Of a stretch of 64,000 nt of DNA, positions 38,387 through 51,700 are shown piece by piece. The number at the start of each line of letters is the position of its first letter. The stretch's first letter is position 1. The notes under the pieces were generated by a model that saw only the letters and a list, made by a program, of their open reading frames with translations, was not told where the DNA came from and made no database searches. Position numbers and translations under genes: made by a program. The DNA is from Prochilodus magdalenae (lineage: Eukaryota > Chordata > Actinopteri > Characiformes > Prochilodontidae): contig JAMWET010003916.1 of the NCBI GenBank assembly GCA_024036415.1, positions 186,001 to 250,000 on the forward strand, in the 5' to 3' direction.

Positions 38387-39062
38387 ACACACTGACCATC
38401 AGCAAGACCTCCAAACACACTGACCATCAGCAAGACCTCCAAACACACTGACCATCAGCAAAACCTCCAAACACACTGACCATCAGCTAGACCTCCAAAC
38501 ACACTGACCATCAGCAAGACCTCCAAACACACTGACCATCAGCAAGACCTCCAAACACACTGACCATCAGCAAGACCTTTCAACACTGACCATCAGCAAG
38601 ACCTCCAAACACACTGACCATCAGCAAGACCCTTTAACACTGACCATCAGCAAGACCTCCAAACACACTGACCATTAGCAGGACCTCCAAACACACTGAC
38701 CATCAGCAAGACCTTTCAACAATGACCATGAGCAAGACCTTTCAACACTGACCATCAGCAAGACCTTTCAACACTGACCAATCACCTAGATATCCAAAGT
38801 TACTGACCATAACAAAGACCTCCAGACTCACTGACCATCCCCAAGACCTCCAAACTCACGGACCACCACCAAGACATACAAACACACTGACCATAACCAA
38901 GACCGCCAGACTCACTGACCATCACCAAAACCTCCAAACTCAATGTCCCTCACCAAAACCTCCAAACGCACTGACCATCACAAGACATTCAAACACAGTG
39001 ACCATCACCAAAGATTCAAATATACTTACTATTACCAAAACCTTGGAGCACACTGACCATCA
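38387..39062 (+). repeat. 28-bp minisatellite just after the receptor stop codon
   Basis: About 24 tandem copies of a 28-bp unit (core acactgaccatcagcaagac plus ctccaa). Copies from 38387 to about 38720 are near-identical; they decay towards the right end. Some copies share a variant ending in cttt in place of ctccaaacac. It begins about 100 nt after the TGA, so it may lie inside the 3' UTR. No AATAAA is seen between 38284 and about 39300. Confidence 0.9.
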
Positions 39063-39587
39063 CCAACACAGTTCGAATATATTGGTGACCATCACTGACC
39101 GTGATCAGTAACAGAAGCTGCTGACAAAATCTAAGGTGTACATTATCTTTCTCACATACATAATAATATCCAAAAGTTTGGAATCGCTTGTCATATTATT
39201 ATTTTCTTAAATAATAACTTACATAGTAAATACATTCTAATCTAGCCTGGAGACCAGCCTGCAGTTGAATGGCTTTATGAAATGATAAATTGTATGCTGC
39301 AGCCATTTGATTTATTAACATTACTTTTCACATTATCTGCCTCGAGACAGGCTGTATGCTCTGTGTGTCAGCGTCATACGGCACAGCTATTGTGGAATCA
39401 TCTACAGCTCTGTTTTCATGTTTGGCAGGTCCTACAAATGATTTGAAACCTGTGAAGGTTAATAGAACAATCCTGTATGTCTGTCAAAAATCAACAATCT
39501 ACAATCAGTTTCATAGTACTGAAAACAGTGGTTCCAAACTTTTGAACATAACCAGCAGTGAAAGCATGCAGCCTCAGAAACAGGCTT
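39063..39587. other. Flank after the receptor, nothing recognised
   Basis: AT-rich, no clear polyadenylation signal for the receptor. Confidence 0.5.
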
Positions 39588-40262
39588 GGGTACAGTACTG
39601 TACAAAGTCAAGACCAGCCTTCATTTACACAGCTTCCAGTCAAAATGGCCACTAAGTACAGCTTATTCGATTTTTTAGTGGAGGAATTCAAAAACCTCAG
39701 CAGCTAAATGAATCTAAATTCATCCGTATGTAGTTCGTCCATTTCTGCCTTTATTACTTCACTTCTTTTCTGGAAACTTGCTTTTTTAGCATATAAAAAA
39801 TCTACAGGGATATTTTTCCACACCTCCAAACCTTAGTGTTAGAATTTGGTTGGATCTTCTGTTTCCTTTGATCCAAGTAATTCCAAACACATTTGGAGAT
39901 ACCGAGGTCTGGAGGGGCGGACAGTCTATTGTTCTCAGAACACCAGCAGCTCCTTTGTTTGGTTTGCAGTTTTCCTTCTTTTATGTCTGTTTCTTTTTCT
40001 CAGTAAAGGCTTACTGACTGCAACACATCCTTTCAGACCCATAGTGTTTAGCTGTCGTCTCACAGTGGAAGGATGGACAGAAACACCTGTGAATACTTTC
40101 AGGTCTGAAGTAAGAGTGTAGCATTATTTTCTCCTTCCTCTCAAAGATAAAAGCTCTCAGTGCCATTTATCCAATGGTGACAGTTTTGGCGGTCCACCAG
40201 GTGTTGCACAGATGTTAGGAGGCTGATTCTCTCTGTGTATTGTTATTATTTTTAAAACAGTT
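39588..40262 (-). mobile_element. Tc1-like transposon relic, best copy of its family
   Basis: Minus-strand reading shows the transposase linker region GVSVHPSTVRRQLNTMG followed by LKGCVAVSKPLLRKRNR, and further on SKETEDPT of the C-terminus. The outer end gtacagtactgtacaaagtc is at 39588. Sister copies: 231-645 and 32700-32995. Stops and frameshifts present. Confidence 0.75.
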
Positions 40263-41461
40263 TCCCCACTTATTTTCCTTTTACTTCTCTATTCTCTTAC
40301 ATAAGTGGAGTATCTCTAATTTTAATATAACTTCCTCAAAAATATCTCCTGAAAATTGAATAATTTTCAACTTAATTGTCATTTTGACTGGAAACACATG
40401 CATAATCCTCAGCCTAAATACGACTTGTCAACACTAGTCTCTGACTGTTAAGTCAAAACAGAGGTGAAGTCTGCCACATGAATAGATATTATTGCAATGT
40501 CTGAAGGCCCAAGACCACTACCTAAAGCACAATCTACTGAAGGCGAGGAGGAGGGCTGAAGAGCCAGACATACAGGAAACCAGAGGGCCTCCACTGTTTT
40601 CCCCTTTCATCTTTCAAAGGAGAGTTTGAAATGATTAGCAGCTCTGGATTATACCAGGACTTTTATTACCTTACAAAACTCGTGTCAGGGAGGATGAGAA
40701 AGGACCACTGGTGATTGGACACATAAGGGCATAAGACTGAGGTACATCTATGGCCCGCTGGCACAAAGCACCATAAGACATAAGAAGCTCAGTAAAGTGG
40801 GGGCAGTGGAACAGGAATGCGTGTGCTTGTGTTTGGGGGGCGTTGAGGAATAAGCTGTGAGAACGTGACAAATCAGCAGTCGACTGACTAGGAGAAGAGC
40901 TCCAGACTGGTGTAGAACCAGCCGCACACCAGGAGAGCAGACGCTACTGTTTGCAATCAAACAGAGATTGAGAATTCTTTGGAATCCAGACGCAGGTGTT
41001 TGCCAAATGGATTTGTCCTCATTTTTTCAAGTATTATTTTGAAAACAGCGCTGGGGGGCTCGAAAGGAGGTCTGAAATATTCCCCTGCTGTCCAACAGAA
41101 TGTGCCATTGTTGGAGAGAGAGCAGAAGAGCATGTCAAACAGAAGAAGACATTTGATGGGATTGATGGCACACAATTACCACCTGAAATTCCACCAGAAC
41201 AATCCGCCAGTGGACGTTACTGTCTTAGAAATAATTTAAGGGGGGAAAGGTTAAAGGAATTTTGACAACATTTCTACACAAGTCATTCAGAGGGGTTTGA
41301 TGTGATATCATGCCTTGTAGAGAAACCTACTGACTCAGACTTCTTTACTGTCTTGGAACCAGGTGTTATGATGTCTACAACACAAACGTTTATTTACCAG
41401 TTTATTTAATATCCAAAACACTTCATCTATCAGCTCTATAGCTTTCAATTATTATTGGTCC

Positions 41462-41464
<3 letters not shown>
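40263..41464. other. Intergenic, no gene recognised
   Basis: Overlapping + strand open frames at 40979-41265 do not resemble a known protein. Confidence 0.5.

Positions 41465-41526
<62 letters not shown>
41465..41526. repeat. (TA)n microsatellite
   Basis: About 31 uninterrupted TA units. Confidence 0.97.
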
Positions 41527-41528
<2 letters not shown>

Positions 41529-42629
41529 CCCTTTTCTTTAGGTATGATTTTGGCCTATGACTCCCTGCATGTACCTCTCTGCACCCTGTCATAGACCTCA
41601 AACCTCAAACATCAGACCACATACTGGTGACCATTCCATATTCATGACCGTATCCACTTTTCTGTGTGAAAACGTTTGTAGACAGAAGCTGGTCCCCAGA
41701 GTCACCACTGGGAAAGATTCTGACTTGGGAACAAGTTGCTCCAGAATGGCATATTTCACATGACTCTGAATGACTTGGTTTACATCTCACAGAGTAAATA
41801 ATCCAGAAATTAGAAAAGGCTTCCCCAGTACATAATGTGACCACTGGTGACAATACACTGACATATTCGCCAATATTCATCCGATAATTCAGCCGGCCTT
41901 GCAATGAGCATGCTGGCCAATGTTCAGCCTTACTCACAAGCTAACACCTCATTTATACAGGTGTGCAGGTTTCCAAGCCATCCCCTCACTGCTATCCCAT
42001 GACTTATGGTATGTCAGTGTAAAAGAGTGCTACTATTTCTCCACTGGCCACTTTACCCACTGAGGACAGCACACAAATTCCTGTAGCAGAACTAACAGGG
42101 TGAACATTCTTATACTAGAATGAGAAGTTACCGGGTAAATAATGCAACCATTGGATAAATGGTACAAGTACTCATTTGGTGTGCTATTTCTAATCCACAA
42201 ATACAGTAAAGGAAAAGGCCTCTGAGTGGCAGACTCCTGAAAAGCATTGGTGTACAGTTTGGAAACAGACTCTACTGCTGGGATGTAAATTCAAATGTGC
42301 AGCATGCCAATGACTCCAGAATGTTCTCACCATGTTCTCAGGAGTTATGTATGTCAGGGTCCCTCACTAACCTCATAACGAGCCTGTCAAGCAACTGCAT
42401 AGCTATGAGGCAAAGATGAACACACAGGGTCAGTTTCATGTCCAGTGAATCTCCATTGGAAAAAAATATACTCCAGCACTAGACTGTTTGTTTATTTTGT
42501 GAACCCTTTATCATTTTGTGAATCACTACATAAATGTGATCTAAAATGTAACCAGAGCTTCATATCTTAGGTCATAACAATAAAGATGAAGATTATTTAT
42601 CCATTTATTGAATGAAGTGATGCAGCATT
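41527..42629. other. Intergenic with a worn repeat
   Basis: 41690-41815 shares gattctgacttgggaa and a tgacttggtttacatctca block with 49255-49340. Nothing else recognised. Confidence 0.45.
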
Positions 42630-43400
42630 GAATGTGTATCTTGGCCAGAAAATGTCAAACCTCTAGAACTGACAGATTGGTACAGGTGTTAATTAAGGTA
42701 AGAAGGTTCTTCTGGTCGTTGCCACACACGTTAGTTTGGACTTCACTGATCAACTATCAGGCAGATTATTGAGAAAACTCAACACCATTGCTATCCTGCC
42801 CTGCATTGGTCATCCAACAAAACTGACTCCAAGACTAAGGCGGAGAAAGTTCTGAGGGTTCACAAAGAACTCCAGTAAAGGATCTGCAGGCTTAGAGCTG
42901 CAGGCCTAGAACACTATGTTAGTGTTCTCCATAGTGTTAGTGTTCATGAGTCCACAATCAGCCAAACACCAAACAAGAGATACAGAATGATAGCATGGAG
43001 TTCATACTCTCCAGGAAGAAGATTATTTCTTCCTGTTCAAAGCTTCCTAAAGACCACCTGGATAAGCTAAAAGACAGAAATAATGCTGCCTGGGCGAATA
43101 AGGCAAAACTAGCTCTTCATGGCTAAATTGAGAAATGTCATCCCTACTCTGAAACATGAAGGTAGCAGTATTGCAGTTTGGGGCTATTTGGCTGCTACTG
43201 AACCAGGACACCATGATTTCATTTAATGGATCTGTGTATTGTGTATTATAACAAAAAACTCCACAGGAGAATGTTAGGACATCTATGCATGAACTGAACC
43301 CTAGCGGACATTGGGTCCTGCTGAAAGACAACAATCCTAAAAACCCTGTTATATACACCATGCAATGTTACATCACTTTGTTCTACAAATGAAAAACTAT
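42630..43400 (+). mobile_element. Decayed Tc1-like transposon
   Basis: Blocks in order: gttcacaaagaactccagta, atgagtccacaatcagcc, aagaccacctggataagcta (43050), gaaacatgaaggtagcag and gcagtttggggctatttgg (the 'GGSVMVWGCF' region), then gaaagacaacaatcct (the 'QQDNDP' region). Coding sense is +, disrupted throughout. Confidence 0.65.
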
Positions 43401-46400
43401 TTGTGTTTAATTGGTTCCTTTTATGTACAACCAAAAGAGTTCAATAAAGATTTTAGGTAACATTTATGTAGTACTGTAGAAAAATGACAAAGCAACACTG
43501 CAACCCCTCTCTGGAAAACTGGCCCACAGTGTTTTAGGAGAACATTGCAGACTGGTGTGAAGAAGCTTCATGTTTATAACGGAGCTCAGTACAAAATTAG
43601 CTTTCTTCTTGATGTCAACAGAGCAGAGCCGACCCAGTTACGAATGAAATAATGGAAAATAATGGGTACAAATAAACTTATATAAGGACCGTTAATTGCT
43701 TTTAACTACATTCCATTTAAAATGATTATATTTCGTAGGTCTGCTTTCACAAGTACAGGTAACAGTTTATGTTAAACTCAGCTAGATGTCCAGTCAAGAC
43801 AAGGTTAGTCCTAGCACTAATGACTATTATTGGTTCCACAGTGAAAGACTCATCTGTGTCCACAAATATGAACCCTACATGTAGTTATGGTATACACTAT
43901 ACTCCCGTTCACCGTAAAGCAGGAAATAGGTTATGCTCATCTTTAGTATCCCAGTTTCAGCTCTACCTCCAGCGTCCTGATTCTGTCCTCAGAAGGAAGT
44001 TTAGCTTCAGTTATTGGTTGGAACCAGGGGACCACTTTTATCCTCATTGGAAGATAGATTCTAACTTATTTGTACAGAGGATCATATAAATGTTCTAATT
44101 TAAACTGTGTTGTGAAGGATTAAAACATACCAACGTAAATACATAGGCTATATCTCACGAGACAGAAATGTACCTCTCAAGTGCCTCACGAGAAGTATTA
44201 CATGTTCATCTTTCTCAGATACACAGCTTCATGTGGTTTCACGTCACTGTATATAATATTTCCGTCGTGGACCTCTAAAGATCTAACCAACCTGTAAAGG
44301 AAATACAACTTTCCATTGTTAATGTTGTGCCAACATCTTCGTCACCCATAGGGCCGTCGCTATAGCGATATGTCCTTTCCTCCACATTTTGTTCAGTGTC
44401 ATTAAGTATCAGTGCTGAAGTAGTGAGAGTGGTTGTGCAGTTTAACATCTGAACATCTAACACAAGAAGTGCTTTCTTGGCTGCATTTTAAAACAACCGC
44501 AAAAACGCATTCTGCAAACTATTTCAGCTCATATGATGTATGTATCTGCATTATACTAGATGTTGTAATAAATTATTATTGTTTTCTAAAAACCTACAGT
44601 GGTTTCTGAATTTGTTCTTTGTCTTTATATGTGTATATTAAAACCCAAAAGGAAATAAGTATGCTCAGTACTGCATGGTTTACAGACAGTCGTCTTTATG
44701 AAAAGCTGTTGTACACATTGTTAAATGCCAGTACAGCACAGCCTGATGCACAGCATAGAGGTATACAGAGACTACAGCGACTGCTTATTTTCTGGATCCG
44801 CTTTACACCTCTGCTTTCTGATTTCTGATTTTTTCCCCTTGATGTGCGGACAGGCCGCTGTTGTTAAAAGGGCTTATAAAACAACAGTGTGTTGATATGA
44901 GCTGTGTTAGATGGATTTGTGACCCACAGCTGCCTGGTGTATTACTTAGTCAGCACTTAATGTAACATTTTACCTTTGTTATCATGTTTCATTCTTTATT
45001 ACAAGAATCTGTGGAGCTACAATATGTTATTCAGTTATTAATAAAGATGTATTTAATTTTTTATTTCTAATTTTTCATGATGTAATCTGCCCCAAGATTT
45101 GATCATCACTTTTGTGAAGTACAATATAAGGGGGGTCCACTGTAATTATTATTTACAGCAGTGTTGATAGGAACCAAAGGTCTGAAGACCTGGATGCCTT
45201 TTAAAGCTAAATCACTTATATATATCACAAGTTATAAAACGAAATGCATTGTGAATACCTTGCCTACAGCCCCACACATTGTTTCTCTATTGAGAGAGTA
45301 TGTTTAGTTTAAAATGTTGTATGTAAATGTAAATAGCTGTTTTAAAATGAGCTGAATTTTTGACACTACAGTAAAGATGTATATGCATTGTGTATTGCTG
45401 AGATATCTTCTGAAGTTAGCATGCTAACCAGCTAGCTCCAGCTCATCCTGTCTGTAGTACCACTTTGTACACCAAGAGGCAATAGTAAGTCACTGTGGCA
45501 TTGAAGCAGCTGAATCTGTCTATCCATCAATCCGTCTAACACAGCTCATGAAATGATGAAGTTGTATCACTGCCATGGTGGTATGTTCTAAACATGTGTC
45601 ACATTTGTCATCATTTAAGGACAGATAGACAATTAAAGGAACAGAAAGTACCACCATTCAGTCCTGGCAAGAAAACATGTTCAGCAGCAAACAAAAGAAG
45701 GGATATATAGTAAATAGAAGCAAAGTTAATGATGGTGCTGGAGATGGTGTTGGTGAGTAAAGGGATAAGGTTTGATGATCTTTCCCTACTTTAAGTTTGG
45801 AGTATGGCTTTAACACTGTTTTACCTTATTAACATTACATATATGCAGTAAATCATTTCACAGCAACACTCTCACTGACTGATTACCACTCAGTAATTAA
45901 ATTATGACTAATTCCTCTCTTAATTCCTCCTCTCTGTTAATGTTAAACAGCCTTCTCTATTATTGCATAATCTTTCAGATCTCCATTCATCTTTCTGGAC
46001 AAATCTTACAGTTCTTACTTCTTCCCTTCAGAGCTTTGTACTAATTGTTTCCACATCTGTTGCACAGAAAAGACTCATTCTATGCATATATTTGCAACTT
46101 AATCAGTTTTAAATGACTAAAAGTACTGATTCCAACATTTTAAATGATAGGTACCTGACTTTCTCACCCTCTGTTTATCCCCGCCCCCATACCCCCGCTT
46201 CTTTGTCTCTGCCAAATAACACCACACAACTCTTTGCTCCCTAGGATGCAAGCCCAAAAACTCACTTCTCTCCAGGATGACTGTATAAGGAGCGGATCCT
46301 GATGTGTTTTGGGGGAGAAGCGACTTAGACATTCTTGCTGCGAGAGTATAACAAGGGCCCATATCCATGTTTCCTCTGACTGAACACACCTCTCGTGTGG

Positions 46401-48329
46401 ACGCCACACAATGAACAGAAAGGCAAAGAGGCATCAAACACTGGTTTGTCTGTCTGAATACACCAGCTGCCACATTTAGCAGCACCAAGGGTGTGCCACT
46501 TGGCCATGTCACTTACTGCAAAGTAACACCATGCTGGTCAGGCATTAAGGTCAGGGCCTTGTAAGCCATGGTAATAAGCATGTGTAACCCTCGATCTAAA
46601 GAAGAGTTTCATGCTGGTTAAGCTGGTCTATGTCTAGTGGTGGTCCGGTGCTGGCACTAGAAATTAAGCTTCAAACTTCAACATGGCTTGGAATAAAATC
46701 TTTTTGACTTACAATAAAAGTAAAGAAAGATGTGCTCTGTCCTGTAAAGTTACTATTTTGGAGATACTTCTGCTGTAAGTCGCACAATGATGCTACGTTC
46801 ATCCAAAATATAACATACGTGGGTTTTGCTGGTGACAGGGTATGGAGGCTTCACTGCTAAAGCTTCAGCTTCAAGCCTAGTCACTAGCTAACTAAGCTGC
46901 TTTAGCCTTAGATGACCAAATATCTGAAACATTTCCAGTTTGGTGGTTAATTCTTCATTAATATATCCAACTCATTGATCAATGAAATAAAAAGGGGGAC
47001 AGTTTATTTTATGTTGACTTCTAGACAAACCACAAAAGATTCGCTGGTTGTATGAGCCCATAATTTATATTTATATTCAATATTCTGGCAGTTAAAAAGA
47101 CCCATGGCTATAGCCCAAAAGCCAGACCCCAAACACACAAAGATGGCTGCTAGATGGATGCTTAACACAGGCATACGTCATATATATAGATGACTGAAAA
47201 AGTAAAAAAAAAAAAAAAAGGTGCACTATTGTAGATCGCATGGTAGTTACATTCAAGTAGAGCATATGCCTACTTATCAGTCTACCTGGCACCTGGTTGT
47301 ATGTGTCTTGAAAAAACATTTAAGGACTCACCTGCTGGCATCTGGTGTTTTGCACAGCAGAGTTCTCTACTGCTATTATATTCTCCACTACTACTGTTCT
47401 AACTAGTCCAGCATGAATTAACAAGTACTTAGTAGAAAGGCCCATCTGTTGACCAAAACAAGCACAACGTGAGATGTCTGCCCATCTCCTCAGACTTTCT
47501 GGTGTGTTTTTGATTCACAGTTAAAAATGCAAACATTAGCAAGTGGCTAAACCAGGGTGACAAGACAGAACTGTTTTCCACGGACAGTCCCTGCTTACTT
47601 ACCAGCATATCTGCCTTTTATAGCATGCCAAAAGGCCAAGTAGTAATGGTTGTTCTGTTTGCAGCACATGGTTGATTCTGGTCTACTCATCTACATGTGC
47701 TATACATGCTAAGTATGGCCGGGTTAAATTTCCCCACCTTAGCCGTGTTAGGGTAAAGTTGTTCATTACATTGGAAATAATTCAAATTGTAGCTCCGGCA
47801 ATTAATAAATATCCGTGGGCCTCTGACACACAGATGAAATGCTTTTGTGTCCATGTTAAACGGAGGAATCTTTATGGCTGCCATGCTGCTCTTTATGTCC
47901 AAGCGTGGTGTTCTGAGAACAGCTGGTACTTTCAGAGATTGAGTGAAAAAAAAAGAACAACACACATACACTTTCATAACAGGCAGCCATCGTCTTTCAT
48001 AAAAACACAGCACAAGCCCTCCTTTACATCCAACAGCAGGGCCAAAGCACGAGAGCCAACATCTGTCATCCTACCTCTCTTTACAGACTCTCACACACAC
48101 TTACATCACACATGCTTCAGTTGCCAGATCACCCACTGAGGAGAGAACATCTATGTAGAACTGAAAGCAGGAATAACAACCCTAAAAAAAATCTCAGCAA
48201 AGTTAAAGTGGCAAAAACATTTACCTAGAGATTCTGTAATTGTTCAGACTGTTAACAAGTTGCTCAGAGTAGTTTGATCTGAAATGGCTTATTGTACAGA
48301 AGCTTACCATATCTAGTCTGATCTACTAA
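43401..48329. other. Intergenic, one dispersed repeat, no gene recognised
   Basis: 45412-45785 is a copy of the repeat at 60661-61005. Open frames at 46117-46512 and 47672-48139 lack recognisable similarity and are opposed by equally long antisense frames. Confidence 0.5.
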
Positions 48330-48790
48330 TTGATAGTGCCAAGAGGGGACAGGACGAGGAGGCAGGATGCAAGTGAAAGTCTTTAATGTAAAACAAACAA
48401 GATGAAACAAAAGCCAAAGGAACTGGAAAAACAAGAAACAAAACTCCACGATGACCAAACTGCAGGGATACCAAAAAGCAACTGGCACAGAGACAAAATT
48501 AACAGACATGGAGACAAAACACCAAGAACAAAGGGCACAATGAGAGTATTAAACAACATGGGCTAAGGACAAAAACCTGAGAAGGGGCGGAGCTACAAAC
48601 AAGGGACAGGTGAGGGACCTGGACAAGGAGGCGGAAACAGGAGCAGCAAAAAACCAAAACAAACAGAAGCACATGGAACAGGACAACAAAGAGTACATGG
48701 GCAAGACAAGACAGAACAGAAAATCAGAGACAACAGAGAAAAACAGGGGCAAGGCAAGACAGGACGTGACAAACAGGAGCCAGAATTCAT
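48330..48790 (-). repeat. Likely dispersed repeat, pyrimidine-rich on the minus strand
   Basis: The minus strand has the tgtccatgtctgtt / cctgtcttgcc / gtttccgcctcc style common in a teleost repeat class. No second copy in this window confirms it. Confidence 0.35.
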
Positions 48791-51700
48791 GATGTCATGA
48801 GGTACGTTTAAGTTGTATATGTTAATAATAAAAAAAAGCTGTAAAGCTGAAAAGGTGGGGCAATTTGCTCTACAACTCCATGTGTGTACCCTACCGCCAT
48901 TACACTATTTTCTAAAGCTTAAGATCAAAACCACAAACGATGTCTCAGATATCAGGCAGCGTATCATCACTATCCAAAGACAAAACATGTATGTCCATTT
49001 TTTACCATTTTTATTTTTCTACATAGTTTCAACTATTGTGGGAACTTTTTGGATTAACTGGACCCACAGAAATGCTCCAAAATCACTCGGGATAAAATCT
49101 TCTACAATAGCTTACATTGCGAGTCGAGAGGGTTTTTGCCCTCTCCTGTAATGTTATTTTAGAGATGCATGTTTTTCTTTGGAGAGCCAAGATTTTTATA
49201 GCCTCTTAATGTAATACCTTTCTGTGAGGCTTCGGACATCTGGTTCCTATCTGTGAAGAGTTCTGACTTGGGAAAGACCCTAGGATTTCATAACAAACCA
49301 CTCTCAATGATTTTGTTTACGTCTTAATGGTGTAATTTTCCTCAATTTTAGAAAAAATAAGTGGGACTTTTGCATTCCATCTCTGATGATGACTAAAGCA
49401 GCCTCCTGAAAGGACTCCAGAGGCCACAAGTGAGAGAGGACATGTAAAGGTATCCACAGAGCTATTTAAAACCAGTTATTTAGGAACAATCTGAATGGAG
49501 AAACAGTTATGTCATGATTTATGTAGTGAACTATTTTGGGCTAGTGACCTAAACTGAGATTCAGTTTATTTGTTTAGCAAGTTTGGCTGATGGAATACAG
49601 CCTTTGAGGAACACAGCTAGCCAGCTAATGTTAGACAAAGCCATGTTTCTATGATGGGACACATTCATGTAACATGTAATCCAGGATGCTTACATTTATA
49701 TCCATACAAGCTTCATTCTTTACCAGTCTTTACCATCCGCACTGCAGCTCCACTGTGGCGATTAGAGAGAGATCAGTGGTGTCTTATTTGTAATGAATAA
49801 GCCAGAGAGTGATTTAGTGATATTGACTCACTTTGGTTGGCTTTCTGAGAGATCTGACAAAAAGTGGGTGTCAGGAAAGAGAGCAAAATGTCTGCGGTTT
49901 GTGCCAATAATGAACTTCTTCCTCTAGGGGTGGAAAGCATAGAAGATGAAAGAGAGGAGGAGGGGGAATTTGGACGGGCTGAGATAAACAGAATGTGTTT
50001 CAAGTTAATAAAAGGACAGGAGAGGATTCATCACTGTCTTATTACAGTGGCACTGGGCAAGGACAAAGAACGGTGGAAAGGAGACAGAACAAGGGAAGAC
50101 AGCACGAAAGAAGAAAAAGAACAACAAGGGGAAGGAGAGTTTTCCCAAAGTCCCTTCATTTCTGAACTGTTCTCCGTATTGAGGCTCACTGATTATGCAG
50201 GAAGCGAAGACAATGCTAGGCCTGTGTGGCTGCATTGGAGGAGAAACCGAGAGAAGGTTCTCAGGATGGAAGGAGAATAAAGAGAGGAGAAGAATGCAGA
50301 AATGTAGTTCCCATCTGTCTAGCGTGGGTGCATGTACAGTGCGTGCAGAACCACACCGGTATTTGAGTTTTGGACGACCGAAGAGAGCGGTGGCCCAGCA
50401 AGTGGTGGCATTAGAAATGCGTTTTCAGGCTTCACATGCCATTCAGGAACAGTCTGCAGTCTGTCTAACCCAGACGCACTCAAACTATTTCCCCTTGAAT
50501 GCCCATTTCGACTTGGACCAACATAAGGAACTTGTTTATATGCAAACTACTGCAGCATATTCCTTATTAAAAAATGAAAATTCTGTTTTAGAATGAAGCA
50601 GTCTTGTTGAAGCAGTGTTCTCAGAAGGTGGTCATCTAACAGGATGCTAAATTAGACTTTTTACAAATAGCTTCATTAAATAAACCAACATTACTTAATA
50701 AGAGTAATGAAATAAATAGTCATATAGCCATTTAAATAATTATCTTTTGCTACTATTCAATATTCCTGTAGACCAAAACCCCTCCCTCACCATGCGGGCC
50801 CACCGCACAGCCTGATTACTAACAGCCATGTCTATAAACATTTGGACACTGAACAACATTATTGTTCATTTAGCTGTCCACCACAGAGCACTGAAGATCA
50901 ACCAACAAATATTAATACTGATATCAATGAACAATTCATGAATTTGGGCTCACAGTGCAGAATTTCAGCTTTAAGGGTATTTACATTCAAATTGAGTGAG
51001 GGGCTTTTTCTTCTTCACCCAGTTTGAATCCACCAGTGTGTCACTTAACAGTATCAAACTGTTCCCAGGGAATAGCTTGCTTGCAATTTGAATCGGTCGA
51101 TAACAGAAACAGAGGGAATAGCTGAGCAGCCAATCGGGGGGCTATGTATTCAAATCATTGATTGACAAGATTCCTACACCATTCACCTGGCTTGGATGTA
51201 AAGACCCTGAAAGTTGAGCTCATGTTCATTTACTCTAATACACGGTGCTGGACAGTTCAGTGTCCAAATATTTATGGAGCTGGCTATGGCTGTATGTTTC
51301 AAACTCACTCTGTGGAAGAAGCACTGCATGGTAGAGCATGGGGGCAACAACAAACAGTATGAGTCTGTACATGCAGTTCACCCAGCATTTGGTTTCAGTT
51401 GAGCCCCTCGATCCGGTAAGGTGAGCTTTTTACAGAGCCTTTTACTGTGATTTCCGATATTAACAGCACCTTCCAACTAAATCAAGCAGTCCTTTTCACT
51501 CACGGCCCATACAAACAGCCACTAAAGCTCCGCTAACGAGAGCTGATCTTGTTTATTTGGGAGTTACCAATGCCAGGCTGAAAACATTCCGGCTCAATTT
51601 GACAGGTCTATGTGCACATCCACTGTGTTTAGTCTGTAAATTGTCGGCTTTTAAAGCTTGATTTGCAAAGACCCCTGAACAAACAGCACAGGGCACTTTC

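Noticed and set aside
38387..39062. Regular direct repeats that might be taken for a CRISPR array
   Set aside because: The units are contiguous with no unique spacers, and the genome is a vertebrate's.
46117..46512. 131-codon minus-strand open frame
   Set aside because: No recognisable motif, and frames of similar length overlap it in other phases.
49864..50596. Two overlapping + strand open frames of 133-138 codons
   Set aside because: No known domain, no splice logic and no repeat or homologue recognised; left as intergenic.
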